Source: Halopseudomonas sabulinigri
Lineage (GTDB): Bacteria > Pseudomonadota > Gammaproteobacteria > Pseudomonadales > Pseudomonadaceae
Reading direction: 5' to 3'
Length of the DNA stretch: 64,000 nt
Assembly (NCBI RefSeq): GCF_900105255.1
Contig: NZ_LT629763.1
Span: 310,001-374,000 of the forward strand
In this document: in pieces, positions 35,808 to 45,842 of the stretch
Numbering within the stretch: the stretch's first letter is position 1
Layout: each line of letters begins with the position of its first letter
Program-made: the position numbers and the translations under genes
The notes under the pieces: model-generated
The model's database searches: none
The model's input: the letters and a program-made list of their open reading frames with translations, nothing else
Told to the model about the DNA's origin: nothing

Positions 35808-36388
35808 TAAGCGGCTCCTCGCTGGGCGTCGGTGGCAATAACGGCGGCACCGGGTAGCGGGAAGTCCCACTTCCAGTTCTGCGGGGTGGTCGGCAGCGGG
35901 AGCATGTCGATGCAATCGACCGGGCAGGGCTCGACACACAGGTCGCAGCCGGTGCACTCATCGGTAATTACGGTGTGCATCTGCTTGGCGGCCCCGAGAA
36001 TCGCATCGACCGGACAGGCCTGAATGCACTTGGTACAGCCAATACACTCGGCCTCGCGAATGTAGGCGACCATCTTGGGCTTTTCTTCGCCGTGCTCGGC
36101 ATCCAGTGGGAGTACTTCCACGTCGAGCAGGTCGGCCAGCGCCTGAATGGTTGATTCACCGCCGGGCGGACACTTGTTGATCGGCTCGCCATGGGCGATG
36201 CCTTCGGCGTAGGGCTTGCAGCCGGGGTGGCCGCACTGACCGCACTGGGTCTGCGGCAACAGATCGTTGATCTGATCAACGATGGGGTCGCCCTCGACCT
36301 TGAAGCGAATGGCGGCGTAACCCAGGATGGCGCCGAAAATCAGCGCCAGGCCCAGCAGAACGACTACGGCAGTGAGAATCATCGACAT
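35807..36388 (-). CDS. rsxB: Rnf/Rsx electron transport complex subunit B
   Basis: A 193-aa protein with an N-terminal membrane helix ([20 protein letters not shown]). The Fe-S domain C-x2-C-x4-C...C ([15 protein letters not shown]) is near residues 49-75, and two ferredoxin [4Fe-4S] motifs ([32 protein letters not shown]) are near 112-155. It passes electrons from RsxC towards the membrane subunits. The stop codon overlaps the rsxC start by one base. Confidence 0.96.
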   Translation of the reverse strand: MSMILTAVVVLLGLALIFGAILGYAAIRFKVEGDPIVDQINDLLPQTQCGQCGHPGCKPYAEGIAHGEPINKCPPGGESTIQALADLLDVEVLPLDAEHGEEKPKMVAYIREAECIGCTKCIQACPVDAILGAAKQMHTVITDECTGCDLCVEPCPVDCIDMLPLPTTPQNWKWDFPLPGAAVIATDAQRGAA

Positions 36389-36390
36389 GC

Positions 36391-36975
36391 TTACAACCTT
36401 ATCAAGCCGGTGAAGCCCATGAAGGCCAGTGACATCAGCCCGGCGGTGATCATGCCGATGGCCGCGCCGCGAAAGGGGGTGGGCACATCGGCAATGGCGA
36501 TGCGCTCACGCAGGCCGGCAAACAGGATCAGGATCAGCGAAAAACCAATGGCCGCGCCCAGACCATAGGTAGCCGATTTCATGAAGGTTTGCTCGGCGCG
36601 GTTGGTGTTCAGCAGGGCGACGCCCAGTACTGCACAGTTGGTAGTAATCAGCGGCAGGAAGATGCCCAGTACCCGGTACAGCAGCGGGCTGGTCTTGTGC
36701 ACTACCATCTCGGTGAACTGCACCACCACGGCGATTACCAGGATGAAGGAGATGGTGCGCAGAAACTCCAGGTCCAGCGGTACCAGAATGTACTGAAAGG
36801 TCAGATAACTGAGGATCGACGCCAGTGTGAGTACAAAGGTGGTGGCCGCCGACATGCCGATGGCGGTTTCCAGCTTGCCGGACACGCCCATGAACGGACA
36901 GAGCCCGAGAAACTGCACCAGTACAAAGTTGTTGACCAGAATGGTACTGACCAGAATAAGGGCAAATTCAGCCAT
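36391..36975 (-). CDS. rsxA: Rnf/Rsx electron transport complex subunit A
   Basis: A 194-aa membrane protein, paralogous to RsxE, with about six helices ([45 protein letters not shown]). Cys residues in GLCP and TNC are the shared [2Fe-2S] ligands. The first gene of the rsxABCDGE-nth operon. The start at 36975 (MAEFALIL) gives the family length; an in-frame ATG at 36990 is possible but less likely. The complex couples NADH oxidation to an ion gradient and ferredoxin or SoxR reduction. Confidence 0.94.
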   Translation of the reverse strand: MAEFALILVSTILVNNFVLVQFLGLCPFMGVSGKLETAIGMSAATTFVLTLASILSYLTFQYILVPLDLEFLRTISFILVIAVVVQFTEMVVHKTSPLLYRVLGIFLPLITTNCAVLGVALLNTNRAEQTFMKSATYGLGAAIGFSLILILFAGLRERIAIADVPTPFRGAAIGMITAGLMSLAFMGFTGLIRL

Positions 36976-37044
36976 GTTACCCAACCCCATATGTGAAATC
37001 GGCTTGCGATTCTGTTGACCGCTGCGGCCGACTCCGGCTAATCA

Positions 37045-37062
37045 GAGCGGCAACGGCCGCTC
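37045..37062 (-). terminator. Possible weak terminator between metG and rsxA
   Basis: A 7-bp stem, GAGCGGC/GCCGCTC with a 4-nt loop, lies 23 bp beyond the metG stop. There is no T run, so termination is uncertain and the rsx operon may be reached from metG. The rest of the 109-bp gap shows nothing definite. Confidence 0.4.
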
Positions 37063-37084
37063 CCGTTTGTCGTAGTGCGCGGTG

Positions 37085-39139
37085 TTACTTGACCCGTTGC
37101 CCCGGCTTGGCACCCGCATCGGGGCTCAGCAGGAAGATCTCTTCGCCGCCGGGGCCCGCCGCCAGTACCATGCCTTCGGAGACACCAAACTTCATCTTGC
37201 GCGGCGCCAGGTTGGCAACATAAAGCGTCAGGCGGCCTTCCAGTTTGCTCGGGTCCGGGTAGGCGCTCTTGATGCCGGAGAACACATTGCGCTTGGCATC
37301 GCCAATATCCAGCGATAGTCGCAGCAGCTTGTCGGCGCCCTCGACGAACTCGGCCTTTTCGATCAGCGCGATACGCAGGTCAACGGCGGCAAAGGTGTCG
37401 AACTTGATCTCGGCCTCAATCGGTTCTTTTGCCAGCTCGCCGTTACCTGCAGCCGCTGCGGGTGCCTCACTGGCGGCGGCAAGGTCTTCCTTGGAGGCTT
37501 CGATCATGGCGTCGATCTTCGCTGGCTCGATGCGCGCCATCAGCGGCTTGAACGCGTTCAACTGATGATTGGCTAGCAGCGTCTGGTGATCGTCCCAACG
37601 CAGTGGCGCCACATTCAGGAAGGCCTCGGCATCGGCGGCCAGGTGTGGCAGCACCGGCTTGAGGAAGATTACCAACTGGCGGAACAGGTTTACGCCCAAC
37701 GAGCAGATGGCCTGCACCTCGTCCTGCTTGCCTTCCTGCTTGTTCAGCGACCAGGGCGCCTTGTCGGCGATCCAGGCATTGGCCTTGTCGGCCAGGCCCA
37801 TGATTTCGCGCATGGCGCGGGAGAAGTCGCGCTTCTCGTAGGCGTCGGCGATCAGTGGCGCACCGGCGGTGAAGGCGGCGGTCAGTTCGGGCGCCGGGTT
37901 GGCGTCAACCATGACGCCAGCGTTGCCCTTGTGGATGAAACCGGCGCAGCGGCTGGCGATATTGACCACCTTGCCAACCAGATCGGAGTTGACCTTTTGC
38001 ACGAAGTCTTCGAGGTTCAGATCAAGGTCTTCCACGCCGCGGCCCAGCTTGGCCGCGTAGTAATAGCGCAGGTATTCCGGCGACAGGTGATCCAGATAGG
38101 TGCGTGCCTTGATGAAGGTGCCGCGCGACTTGGACATCTTTTGCCCGTTGACCGTCAGGTACCCGTGTACGTTGACGGCGGTCGGCTTGCGGAAGCCCGC
38201 GCCTTCCAGCATGGCGGGCCAGAACAGGGTGTGGAAGTTGACGATGTCCTTGCCGATGAAGTGATACAGCTCGGCGCTGGAGTCGGCGTTCCAGAAAGCG
38301 TCGAAGCTCAGCTCCGGGCGGCGGGCACAGAGATTCTTGAAGCTGGCCATGTAGCCGATAGGCGCGTCCAGCCAGACGTAAAAATACTTGCCGGGCTCGC
38401 CGGGAATCTCGAAGCCGAAATAGGGTGCATCACGGCTGATGTCCCACTCATGCAGACCGCTATCAAGCCACTCGGCGATCTTGTTGGCGACGGCTTCCTG
38501 CAGGGTACCGCTGCGGGTCCACTGCTTGAGCATGTCGCTGAAGTCTTGCAGGCGGAAGAAAAAATGCTTGGAATCCTTCAACACCGGCGTCGCGCCTGAG
38601 ATGGCCGAACGCGGGTCTTTCAGCTCGGTGGGCTCGTAGGTGGCGCCGCATTTTTCGCAGTTGTCGCCGTACTGATCTTCGGCCGCGCACTTGGGGCAGG
38701 TGCCCTTGATGAAGCGGTCGGCCAGGAACATTTCCTTCTCTGGATCAAAGTACTGGGTGACCGAGCGGGTGCTGATATGGCCGGCGTCTTTCAGACGCTC
38801 GTAGATCAGTGAAGATAGCTCGCGGTTCTCTTCCGAGTGGGTCGAGTGAAAGTTGTCGAAGTCGACGAGAAAGTCGGCGAAGTCGGTGGAGTGCTCCCGC
38901 TTCACGTTATCGATCAACTGCTCGGAGGTAATACCCTCTTTCTCGGCGCGCAGCATGATGGCCGAGCCATGGGCGTCATCGGCGCAGACATAAACTGCCT
39001 GATGGCCACGCAGTTTCTGGAAGCGAACCCAGATGTCGGTCTGAATGTACTCAAGCATATGCCCCAGATGGATCGAACCGTTGGCATAGGGCAGGGCGCT
39101 GGTAACGAGGATCTGGCGAGAAGGGGCGTTGCTGGACAT
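37085..39139 (-). CDS. metG: Methionyl-tRNA synthetase
   Basis: A 684-aa class I synthetase. The HIGH-type motif ([10 protein letters not shown]) is near residue 22, zinc knuckle [17 protein letters not shown] near 146-162, and KMSKSRGTF near 335. After about residue 570 a Trbp111/EMAP-like tRNA-binding dimerisation domain follows ([20 protein letters not shown] in part; [13 protein letters not shown]). The start at 39139 agrees with the family length. Confidence 0.98.
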   Translation of the reverse strand: MSSNAPSRQILVTSALPYANGSIHLGHMLEYIQTDIWVRFQKLRGHQAVYVCADDAHGSAIMLRAEKEGITSEQLIDNVKREHSTDFADFLVDFDNFHSTHSEENRELSSLIYERLKDAGHISTRSVTQYFDPEKEMFLADRFIKGTCPKCAAEDQYGDNCEKCGATYEPTELKDPRSAISGATPVLKDSKHFFFRLQDFSDMLKQWTRSGTLQEAVANKIAEWLDSGLHEWDISRDAPYFGFEIPGEPGKYFYVWLDAPIGYMASFKNLCARRPELSFDAFWNADSSAELYHFIGKDIVNFHTLFWPAMLEGAGFRKPTAVNVHGYLTVNGQKMSKSRGTFIKARTYLDHLSPEYLRYYYAAKLGRGVEDLDLNLEDFVQKVNSDLVGKVVNIASRCAGFIHKGNAGVMVDANPAPELTAAFTAGAPLIADAYEKRDFSRAMREIMGLADKANAWIADKAPWSLNKQEGKQDEVQAICSLGVNLFRQLVIFLKPVLPHLAADAEAFLNVAPLRWDDHQTLLANHQLNAFKPLMARIEPAKIDAMIEASKEDLAAASEAPAAAAGNGELAKEPIEAEIKFDTFAAVDLRIALIEKAEFVEGADKLLRLSLDIGDAKRNVFSGIKSAYPDPSKLEGRLTLYVANLAPRKMKFGVSEGMVLAAGPGGEEIFLLSPDAGAKPGQRVK

Positions 39140-39394
39140 GGGGTCTCGGCTTCTGTTGGTAACGGAAAAAAGGGGTGAATAATAGCAGAGTAGGGCGCAC
39201 TGGGGTATGCCGGGCAGTCCCGATGTTGGTAATCAGGCCGGCCTTGCGCCATGGCTGTCAGCTCTCTCTGCGTGCGGTTGACCGCGGCTCTACGGTTGCT
39301 CGACGGCTGTACCTGGGAATGGCTGGGCAACTGTACCTTGCGCGAGTTGCCTGGCCGTCCTATAAGGCTAGTCCCTGTAAATGGACGTCGTTCG
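39140..39394. other. Divergent intergenic region between metG and an MFS efflux gene
   Basis: About 255 bp that must hold the metG promoter and that of the plus-strand transporter. The open frame running through it on the plus strand has Cys/Trp/Arg-rich sequence unlike a transporter N-terminus. No binding site was recognised. Confidence 0.45.
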
Positions 39395-40933
39395 ATGATG
39401 GCAAGCAATCTGGTTGAATCTGGTATCACGCCGCGCGCAAGCCGTCGCGAGTGGCTTGGTCTCGCCGTTCTGGTGTTGCCAACCTTGCTGCTGGCGCTGG
39501 ATATGACCCTGCTGCACCTGGCGGCGCCGCACTTGAGTGCAGACCTGCAGCCTTCCAGCGCGCAGCTACTGTGGATCCTGGATATCTACGGCTTCATGGT
39601 GGCCGGCTTTCTGATCACCATGGGCACCCTGGGCGACCGCATTGGCCGGCGCCGGGTGCTATTGGCCGGTGCGCTGGCCTTTGGTCTGGCCTCCATTGCA
39701 GCTGCCTTCTCCACTTCTGCCGGTATGCTAATCGTAACCCGGGCCTTGCTGGGCGTCGCGGGGGCAACCTTGATGCCTTCCACCCTGTCGTTGATCCGCA
39801 ACATGTTTCATGACGAGCGTGAGCGCACGCTGGCGATTACCGTCTGGATGACCGGTTTCATCGTTGGCAGTGCCATAGGCCCGCTGGTGGGCGGAATCAT
39901 GCTGGAGTTTTTCTGGTGGGGCTCGCTGTTTCTGCTTGGCGTACCGGTGATGGCGCTATTGTTGCTGGCCGGCCCGCTGCTTCTGCCGGAGTGCCGCGAA
40001 GCGCAGGCCGGCCGCCTGGATATACCCAGCGCGCTACTTAGCATTGCGGCCTTGCTGCTGATCATCTACGGCTTGAAAGACTCTGCGCGCGACGGCTTCA
40101 ACTTGCTCGCCAGCGTCGCTGTGCTGGCTGGGTTCGCCCTGGCGCGCGTGTTTGTGCTGAGGCAGCAGCGCCTGGCAGACCCCATGCTGGACTTGGCGCT
40201 TTTTCAACGCCAAAGCTTTACCGTCTCGGTGGCGTCCATGCTGCTGGCCATTTTTGCGCTGTCCGGTGCCTGGTTGATGATCTTCCAGTATCTGCAGGGG
40301 GTGGCGGGGCTGAGTGCACTGGATGCCGGTCTGGTCATGTTGCCAGCCGCGGCCTTGCAAACGGCAGCCTCCTTATTGGTACCGCGCATTGCCCGCCGGT
40401 TGAAACCCTCGGTGTTTGTCAGTCTGGGCTTGGCCATGGCCACGCTTGGCCTGTTGGTGCTGTTGCTGGTTCATGGCCGCGAGGGCGTTTTGCTCATGGT
40501 GCTGGGTACGGTGCTACTGGGTGTTGGCATCATGCCGGTGATGATTCTGGGTACCGACCTGGTGGTTGGCTCGGTCCCGGCAGATAAAGCCGGCGCTGCG
40601 GCAGCCACCTCAGAAACCGCTACTGAGCTGGGTATGGCGCTGGGAATAGCGGTTATCGGCAGCATTGGGGCGGCAATCTACCGTCAGCATCTGAGTGAGG
40701 CACTGCCTGCCGGGCTAACACCGGCGCAGGTGGCGGTGGCCAGTGACACGCTGGGCGGCGCGCTGGGCATCATTCAGCAGCTGCCGCCAGCCTTGGGCGA
40801 CGCCGTATTGGTGGCGGTGCAACAGGGCTTTGCCGACGCGCTGCACGTTAATGCCCTCATCGGTGCGCTCATCATGGCGAGCACGGCGCTACTCACTGCC
40901 CTGTACCTTAGGCAAGCGCGGCTGGAAAACTGA
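39395..40933 (+). CDS. MFS drug efflux transporter, DHA2 family (14 helices)
   Basis: A 512-aa proton-driven efflux pump of the QacA/SmvA type. Motif D1-like LLALDMTLLHLAAPHLS is near residue 35, motif A GDRIGRRRVLLAG near 82, and motif C-like GFIVGSAIGPLVGGIML near 160. QacA-type pumps export cationic antiseptics and dyes; the substrate here is unknown. The start at ATG 39395 (MMASNLVES) is chosen over an upstream in-frame ATG because the extra 48 residues are not transporter-like. No regulator gene lies next to it. Confidence 0.86.
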   Translation: MMASNLVESGITPRASRREWLGLAVLVLPTLLLALDMTLLHLAAPHLSADLQPSSAQLLWILDIYGFMVAGFLITMGTLGDRIGRRRVLLAGALAFGLASIAAAFSTSAGMLIVTRALLGVAGATLMPSTLSLIRNMFHDERERTLAITVWMTGFIVGSAIGPLVGGIMLEFFWWGSLFLLGVPVMALLLLAGPLLLPECREAQAGRLDIPSALLSIAALLLIIYGLKDSARDGFNLLASVAVLAGFALARVFVLRQQRLADPMLDLALFQRQSFTVSVASMLLAIFALSGAWLMIFQYLQGVAGLSALDAGLVMLPAAALQTAASLLVPRIARRLKPSVFVSLGLAMATLGLLVLLLVHGREGVLLMVLGTVLLGVGIMPVMILGTDLVVGSVPADKAGAAAATSETATELGMALGIAVIGSIGAAIYRQHLSEALPAGLTPAQVAVASDTLGGALGIIQQLPPALGDAVLVAVQQGFADALHVNALIGALIMASTALLTALYLRQARLEN

Positions 40934-41053
40934 CGGCTGCCAGCACCGACAGAGCCTGCCCGCCTTGGCGTGTGCCTGGCGTCGAGGGGTTGCCGTCAGC
41001 CCCGAAGACCGCTAGTTTCTGGGGCTGATTCCAACCATAAAAACGGACTTTTC

Positions 41054-42190
41054 ATGCTTTCCGACAATATCCCCTACACCCTTTACGGCTCCTCACACTC
41101 ACTCTACACCGGCAAGGCACGCTGTTACCTGCGCAATCAGGGCATTGCCTATGTGGAGGTGGCCAGCTCGCATCCGGATTTTGCCGCGCGCATCTTGCCG
41201 CAAATTGGGCGGGGCATTATTCCAGTGCTGGAAACGCCGGACGGCCAGGTGATTCAGGATACGGTCGATATCATCGATTTTTTTGAAGCGCAGGGTGTGC
41301 CATACCCGGTTTATCCAGGCACGCCATTGCAGCGCGTGGTCGCCGTGATCATCGAGTATTACGGCAGCCAGGCAATGCTCAAACATGCCATGCACTATCG
41401 CTGGTCGTACCGTGCCGAGCAGGAAGCCTTTCTGCGTCACGCCTTCGTTAGCGGTTCGGGTGAGGCCATGGCCGAGAAGATCATGGGGCGGATGAACTCC
41501 TATTTGCCACGCTTGGGCGTGAACGAGCAGAGCGCTGCGTTGATCGAGCAGTCCTTCGAGCAGCTACTTGAGGTGCTAGAGGCGCATTTTGCGATGGTGC
41601 CCTATTTACTGGGAGGCCGACCTTCGATCGCCGACTACGGCCTGATCGGGCCCATGTTTGCCCATTTGGGCCGTGATCCGGTGCCGCTGGGCATCATGCA
41701 GCGCCGTGCACCGCGGGTACATCGCTGGGTTGAACGCATGACGGCGCCCGGCCTGGATGTGGTTGAGTATGCCGATAGCCGTCCCGAGTTCTGGCCAGAT
41801 GATGCCTTGCCGCCAACGCTGTTGCCGGTACTGCAGCACATTGCCCGGGATATCTTCCCCGAGCTTACCGACAAGCTGGCCTATATGGATCAGTGGGTCG
41901 CTGATGTGCAGCCGGCCGATGGCACCCCGGTGACGGAAAAACCCGCGTTGCGCCAGATTGGTATGGTTTCTACACAGTTCCGTGGTGCTGTGGTGGACGT
42001 CGGCGTAGAACCCTACCTCCTGTTTCTGCTGCAGCGCGCTGCCGAGGTGGTGAGCGCCTTACCGCCGGCGCAGGCAAGCGCCTTGATGGCGACGCTGGAT
42101 GAGTTCGGGCTGGCGGGTGCGGTGCCGCTGGGACGGGATTACAGCGTGGCACGCGCAGGCAATATCGAGGTATGGCGGCGTAGCAGCTGA
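41054..42190 (+). CDS. Glutathione S-transferase-like protein
   Basis: A 378-aa protein. Residues about 5-85 form a thioredoxin-like GST N-terminal domain (YTLYGSSHSLYTGKARCYLR, cis-Pro GIIPVLETPDGQVIQDTVDI in part). A helical C-terminal region contains the GST N-capping-like segment GGRPSIADYGLIGPMFAHL near 190. An extra C-terminal part of about 130 residues is unusual for GSTs, which average about 210 residues. Substrate unknown. ATG 41054 gives the natural GST start. Confidence 0.82.
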   Translation: MLSDNIPYTLYGSSHSLYTGKARCYLRNQGIAYVEVASSHPDFAARILPQIGRGIIPVLETPDGQVIQDTVDIIDFFEAQGVPYPVYPGTPLQRVVAVIIEYYGSQAMLKHAMHYRWSYRAEQEAFLRHAFVSGSGEAMAEKIMGRMNSYLPRLGVNEQSAALIEQSFEQLLEVLEAHFAMVPYLLGGRPSIADYGLIGPMFAHLGRDPVPLGIMQRRAPRVHRWVERMTAPGLDVVEYADSRPEFWPDDALPPTLLPVLQHIARDIFPELTDKLAYMDQWVADVQPADGTPVTEKPALRQIGMVSTQFRGAVVDVGVEPYLLFLLQRAAEVVSALPPAQASALMATLDEFGLAGAVPLGRDYSVARAGNIEVWRRSS

Positions 42191-42196
42191 GCTGTC

Positions 42197-42985
42197 TCAG
42201 CGCTGCTCATGGGCAAGGGGTTCGGCCGTCGCTTCAATGGCTTGATGCGCCGCCAGGCGACGTTGATAGGCCGCGTCCAGGGTGTCGGCAAGCTGCTGCG
42301 CCTGCGGGTTGCGCCGTGATACCACGTATACCAGCGGCCACTCATCCAGCGTATCGCAGTCTGCGCCTTGCAGCGGATAGTCCTTCATGGCTTCCTGCAT
42401 GGGGTGGCCATAGCTGATCAGGTAGTCGCCACGGCCGCGTTGCAGTAGTTCCAGCGCGGCAGGGTGGTTTGGCGCCACTATTGGCTGATGCGGGTTCTCC
42501 TGAAATAGCGTGTTCAACTGGTCGCGGTAGGTATAGCCGCGAATCAGCACCAGTTGCTTGTCACGCAATTGCTCCGCACGGGTGATGGTCTGGCTACCGG
42601 CCAGCGAAAACGCACAGAGCCTGACGCTGATGCCAAGGGGTTGCGAGGATAGGGTGAAGTCCTTCAGGGCCGGCACATTCGGTGAGCCTGGCCAGAAGTC
42701 GATATCGCCGCTTCTAAGGCTATGGTAGATGCGGTTGATTGGATAGTTTATCCAATTGATGCGGTAGCCACTGTCGGCCGCCAACTGATTGGTGAGTTCG
42801 ATGATGCTACCGTGCGCCTGGCCGTTTTCGTCCATGTAGGCAATCGGGGGGAAGCTGATATAACCGGCGTTCAGTACTGGCAGCGCTTCCTCCGCATGGA
42901 GTGGCACCGTCCACAGCACGAAGGCGATCAGTGCAGCTGGCGCCGATGCACGGCAGCGCTGCTTAAACAGTGAATGCATCATCAT
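42197..42985 (-). CDS. Periplasmic substrate-binding protein (SBP family 3-like), no transporter partner
   Basis: A 262-aa protein with a signal peptide (APAALIAFVLWTVPLHA) and a type II periplasmic-binding fold resembling amino-acid binding proteins: NAGYISFPPIAYMDENGQAHG near residue 39 and LRSGDIDFWPG near 93. No permease or ATPase gene is nearby, so it may be a sensor-type or orphan binding protein. It is convergent with the GST-like gene, with 6 bp between stops. The exact start (three ATGs in a row) is uncertain. Confidence 0.78.
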   Translation of the reverse strand: MMMHSLFKQRCRASAPAALIAFVLWTVPLHAEEALPVLNAGYISFPPIAYMDENGQAHGSIIELTNQLAADSGYRINWINYPINRIYHSLRSGDIDFWPGSPNVPALKDFTLSSQPLGISVRLCAFSLAGSQTITRAEQLRDKQLVLIRGYTYRDQLNTLFQENPHQPIVAPNHPAALELLQRGRGDYLISYGHPMQEAMKDYPLQGADCDTLDEWPLVYVVSRRNPQAQQLADTLDAAYQRRLAAHQAIEATAEPLAHEQR

Positions 42986-43266
42986 GTTGTTATTTTTTTA
43001 GGTGTAATTGGGGCGTCGCAAAACAAAGATTAGTCGGCTTTTGTGATCTGGTCGAGGTTGGGTAGCTTGCTCTGCCCCTGACCAGGGCGATTGCTACAGA
43101 CGCTGAGGGCCCTTTGTATATTTACTTGCCGGCAATCATTGCAAACGCGCACTTCGCCCCCATCAAGGCGTAGACAAGAATGCGCCTTGCCAATAGGTAC
43201 CCTCTACCAAATCGGAACAGGAGCGCGGTACTGTCACTATTCCTGTCTCGTTCAGGAATACTATTT
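42986..43266. other. Divergent intergenic region
   Basis: About 280 bp between the binding-protein gene and the glycosyltransferase gene. AT content rises next to both starts (TTATTTTTTTAGG beside 43000), consistent with two divergent promoters. No repeat or operator was recognised. Confidence 0.4.
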
Positions 43267-44145
43267 ATGATTGCCTACCTCATTCTGGTTCATCGTTATC
43301 CAGAACAGTTCAAGCGCCTGTTCAAGGCTATTTATCACCCGCTGAATCATTATCTTGTTCATATTGACAAGAATTCGGGCGCCGCGCTGGCAGACGATAT
43401 TCAAGAGTTTCTGAGCGAGTATCCCAATGCCCGTATGTTGAAACCGCAAAAGGCGCTCTGGGGCGGCTACAGCCTGGTCAATATCGAGCTGCGTGGTATG
43501 GCGCAACTCTTGGAGGAAAATAGTGCCTGGACTCACTTCATCAACCTCAGTGGCCAGGATTTCCCACTGAAGACTCAAGAGTTCATTCGGCAGTTTCTGG
43601 GCAAACACCCTGAACGTGAATATATCCTCGCGGCCAATCAGCGGGATATTCGCCCCGATACCATGCACCGCGTGCTGGATATCTGCTTCGAGTTTGGCAG
43701 CCGCATATTTCGGCCCAAGCTGTCACGCAAGTTTCTTGAGGGTGTAACTCCGCACATAGGTACCCAGTGGATGATCGTAAGCCGGCGTTTTTGTGAGTTC
43801 GTTTGCACCGCGAAGGCGGCCAGGCGCTACAAGCGTTTCTATAGAAACAGCTTTATCGCCGACGAAGGCTTTTTTCAGACGGTGATGATGAACAACGATT
43901 GTCACGGCCAGATCGTGCAGGATGACCTTCGGCTGATTGACTGGATTCCTGATGGTGATATCAAGTTACGGCCGCGCACCTTTACCTCAGCCGACACCAA
44001 GCACCTTATCGCCAGTCATCACCTGTTTGCTCGCAAGTTCGACGCGACTGAGGATGACGTGGTGTTGCGCGACATCGAGCGGCATCTGCAGGCGGTGCCA
44101 GCCGTTTTCCGCCAACCGCAAGCTCAGCCAGCAGTGCTTTGCTGA
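43267..44145 (+). CDS. Family 14 glycosyltransferase (core-2/I-branching enzyme-like)
   Basis: A 292-aa protein with the GT14 fold signature: MIAYLILVHRYPEQFKRL at the start (family AYLI.VH), YLVHIDKNSG near residue 30, LWGGYSLVN near 65, INLSGQDFPLK near 95 and FIADEGFFQTVM near 200 (the DE acts as catalytic base in this family). It likely adds a sugar such as GlcNAc or xylose to a surface glycan; acceptor unknown. No polysaccharide genes are adjacent. AGGA lies 12 nt before ATG 43267. Confidence 0.86.
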   Translation: MIAYLILVHRYPEQFKRLFKAIYHPLNHYLVHIDKNSGAALADDIQEFLSEYPNARMLKPQKALWGGYSLVNIELRGMAQLLEENSAWTHFINLSGQDFPLKTQEFIRQFLGKHPEREYILAANQRDIRPDTMHRVLDICFEFGSRIFRPKLSRKFLEGVTPHIGTQWMIVSRRFCEFVCTAKAARRYKRFYRNSFIADEGFFQTVMMNNDCHGQIVQDDLRLIDWIPDGDIKLRPRTFTSADTKHLIASHHLFARKFDATEDDVVLRDIERHLQAVPAVFRQPQAQPAVLC

Positions 44146-44157
44146 TCTCGCAGTACC

Positions 44158-44592
44158 CTAAAGCGGCTGACGTTGGTTGCTACCGGGTGCCTCGAGCAGA
44201 TGCTTGAGCCGCTTGAGGTCGGCCTCTATGGCTTGCCTGTCTGCAGCGAACTCTGCGTCAGTCATCTCTGGCTGGCGCAGCAGGGTGAAAATGAACTCGC
44301 TGCCATCGCCATTGGCGACGACCCGCATGGGGTTATGGAAAATCTGCCCCGATTCAAGCTCCACAGCATGGTCCAGCACGCCAAAGGTATTTCGCGCAGC
44401 GAAGCGGATGCGGACTCGCCCGAACGGCGCCTGGGCGATCCAGTCTTCACCGTCCTGCAGGATTTCCGAGCTGGCCAGGCCGGCCGCCCAGCGCGGCAGA
44501 TTCCGCGGATCGGCGGCATACGCGTAGACCTGCTCCGGCGGACAGGCAATGGCGATACTGAGGTGGCTGCAGAGTAGCAACGCGCCGGGCAT
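44158..44592 (-). CDS. SRPBCC-family protein
   Basis: A 144-aa START-like lipid/hydrophobic-ligand binding fold: SIAIACPPEQVYAYAADPRNLPRWA near residue 12 (given in parts: CPPEQVYAYAADP, RNLPRWA) is typical of polyketide cyclase/dehydrase-like proteins. Function unknown. It begins 4 bp after the stop of the phosphoribosyltransferase gene upstream, so they are co-transcribed. Confidence 0.82.
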   Translation of the reverse strand: MPGALLLCSHLSIAIACPPEQVYAYAADPRNLPRWAAGLASSEILQDGEDWIAQAPFGRVRIRFAARNTFGVLDHAVELESGQIFHNPMRVVANGDGSEFIFTLLRQPEMTDAEFAADRQAIEADLKRLKHLLEAPGSNQRQPL

Positions 44593-44596
44593 AGGG

Positions 44597-45205
44597 TTAC
44601 TTGACTGCGTCCAGAATCGGGCTCAGGTACGGCTTGTGTTCGTCTATATCGGCACGGCTGAGGCCGTTCATTTCATACGGGAAGACCAGCCAGTCCTCGG
44701 TCATGTGCAGGCAGAAGTTCGGTTCCAACTGAGTCTGGCCTGCACCCAATCGCTTGTAGAGCGTTGCCAGGCGGGTGTCGGTGGGCATGTTGCGCTTGAG
44801 TTGCTGCTGCAGCTTGTTGAGTACCGCCTGCATGCTGTGACCGGTGCCAAAGGCGTCGTCCACGATCAGCAGCCGGTCGTCCTGGTTGATGTTGTCCAGC
44901 AGGTAATGGGTGCCATGCACGCGGATCTCGGCGTCGGGAGAGGCGATCATGGCGTCGTAGTGGTCCATGCCGCGGTAGGAAGTGCGCAACGCGATATGGT
45001 CGGTCTTAACCCCCAGCGTCTGCAGGCATTCCTGCACGTAGATACCCACGGCACTGCCGCCACGCCACAGGCCCACAATGAAATTGGGGCGGAAGCCGCT
45101 TTCGAAAACCTGCACGCCGAGGCGAAAGGCATCTTCGATCAGTTGGTTTTCGTCAAGAAAACGGCGGTTGCGGGCGGGTGTTTGCATGCTGCTGGGCTGG
45201 GTCAT
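44597..45205 (-). CDS. Phosphoribosyltransferase (COG2236-like hypoxanthine PRTase family), copy 1
   Basis: A 202-aa type I PRTase. The PRPP-binding loop LLIVDDAFGTGHSM is near residue 110, and an upstream flexible-loop region VGLWRGGSAVGIYVQE near 43. The base specificity cannot be told from sequence; purine salvage is likely. It is divergent from a second PRTase gene at 45268-45831, with 62 bp between starts. Confidence 0.85.
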   Translation of the reverse strand: MTQPSSMQTPARNRRFLDENQLIEDAFRLGVQVFESGFRPNFIVGLWRGGSAVGIYVQECLQTLGVKTDHIALRTSYRGMDHYDAMIASPDAEIRVHGTHYLLDNINQDDRLLIVDDAFGTGHSMQAVLNKLQQQLKRNMPTDTRLATLYKRLGAGQTQLEPNFCLHMTEDWLVFPYEMNGLSRADIDEHKPYLSPILDAVK

Positions 45206-45267
45206 GGCTTGCCAGAGGGCTCCGTCTGGTGGGACTATGTCGCGAATTCACAAACGCTAACGGTCTT

Positions 45268-45831
45268 ATGGCTGATAAACAATACCTTAGTGCACAAAGC
45301 CTGCTGGAAGACGCCTTTCATCTGGGTGCGCAGATACTGAATTCCGGGTTTCGCCCGACCTTCATCATTGCCGTGTGGCGCGGCGGCGTGCCCATGGGTA
45401 TTGCCGTGCAGGAGTTCCTTGATTACCACGGTGTGCATACCGACAACATCGCCATACGCACCTCGTCTTATCACGGTATTGATCAGCAAAGCAGAGAAGT
45501 ACGCGTGCACGGCTTGAATTACCTGGTCAAACACGTTACCCATGAAGACTCGCTGCTGATCGTCGACGACGTCTTCGATACGGGCCGCTCGGTCGAGGCG
45601 ATTATTCAGGAGTTGAAGAACAAGGCGCGTTTGAATACCCCGCACGACATCCGCGTGGCGGTGCCTTACTACAAGCCCAGCCGCAATGAGGTGGACTGGG
45701 AACCGCATTACTTCCTGCACAGCACCGATGCCTGGCTCAAGTATCCTCATTCGCTGGAAGGGCTGACGGTCGAAGAGATTGCCGCCAATCGCCCAGCCCT
45801 CTATGAGATTCTGAAACCGCATCTGGTCTGA
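45268..45831 (+). CDS. Phosphoribosyltransferase (COG2236-like), copy 2
   Basis: A 187-aa paralogue of the divergent neighbour. Matching blocks are LLEDAFHLGAQILNSGFRPTF vs LIEDAFRLGVQVFESGFRPNF (aligned in parts: EDAFxLG, SGFRPxFI), VWRGGVPMGIAVQEFL, and PRPP loop LLIVDDVFDTGRSVEAI near residue 92. The two have diverged clearly, for example DVFDTG vs DAFGTG, so they may use different bases. The start at ATG 45268 is chosen; the longer frame runs into the first copy. Confidence 0.85.
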   Translation: MADKQYLSAQSLLEDAFHLGAQILNSGFRPTFIIAVWRGGVPMGIAVQEFLDYHGVHTDNIAIRTSSYHGIDQQSREVRVHGLNYLVKHVTHEDSLLIVDDVFDTGRSVEAIIQELKNKARLNTPHDIRVAVPYYKPSRNEVDWEPHYFLHSTDAWLKYPHSLEGLTVEEIAANRPALYEILKPHLV

Positions 45832-45842
45832 GGCCTTGCTGG

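Noticed and set aside
37045-37062. A fifth ANTAR-like hairpin (CAACGG loop) between metG and rsxA
   Set aside because: The loop starts with C and the stem can extend to leave a 4-nt loop. There is no downstream terminator with T run and no sigma-54 element.
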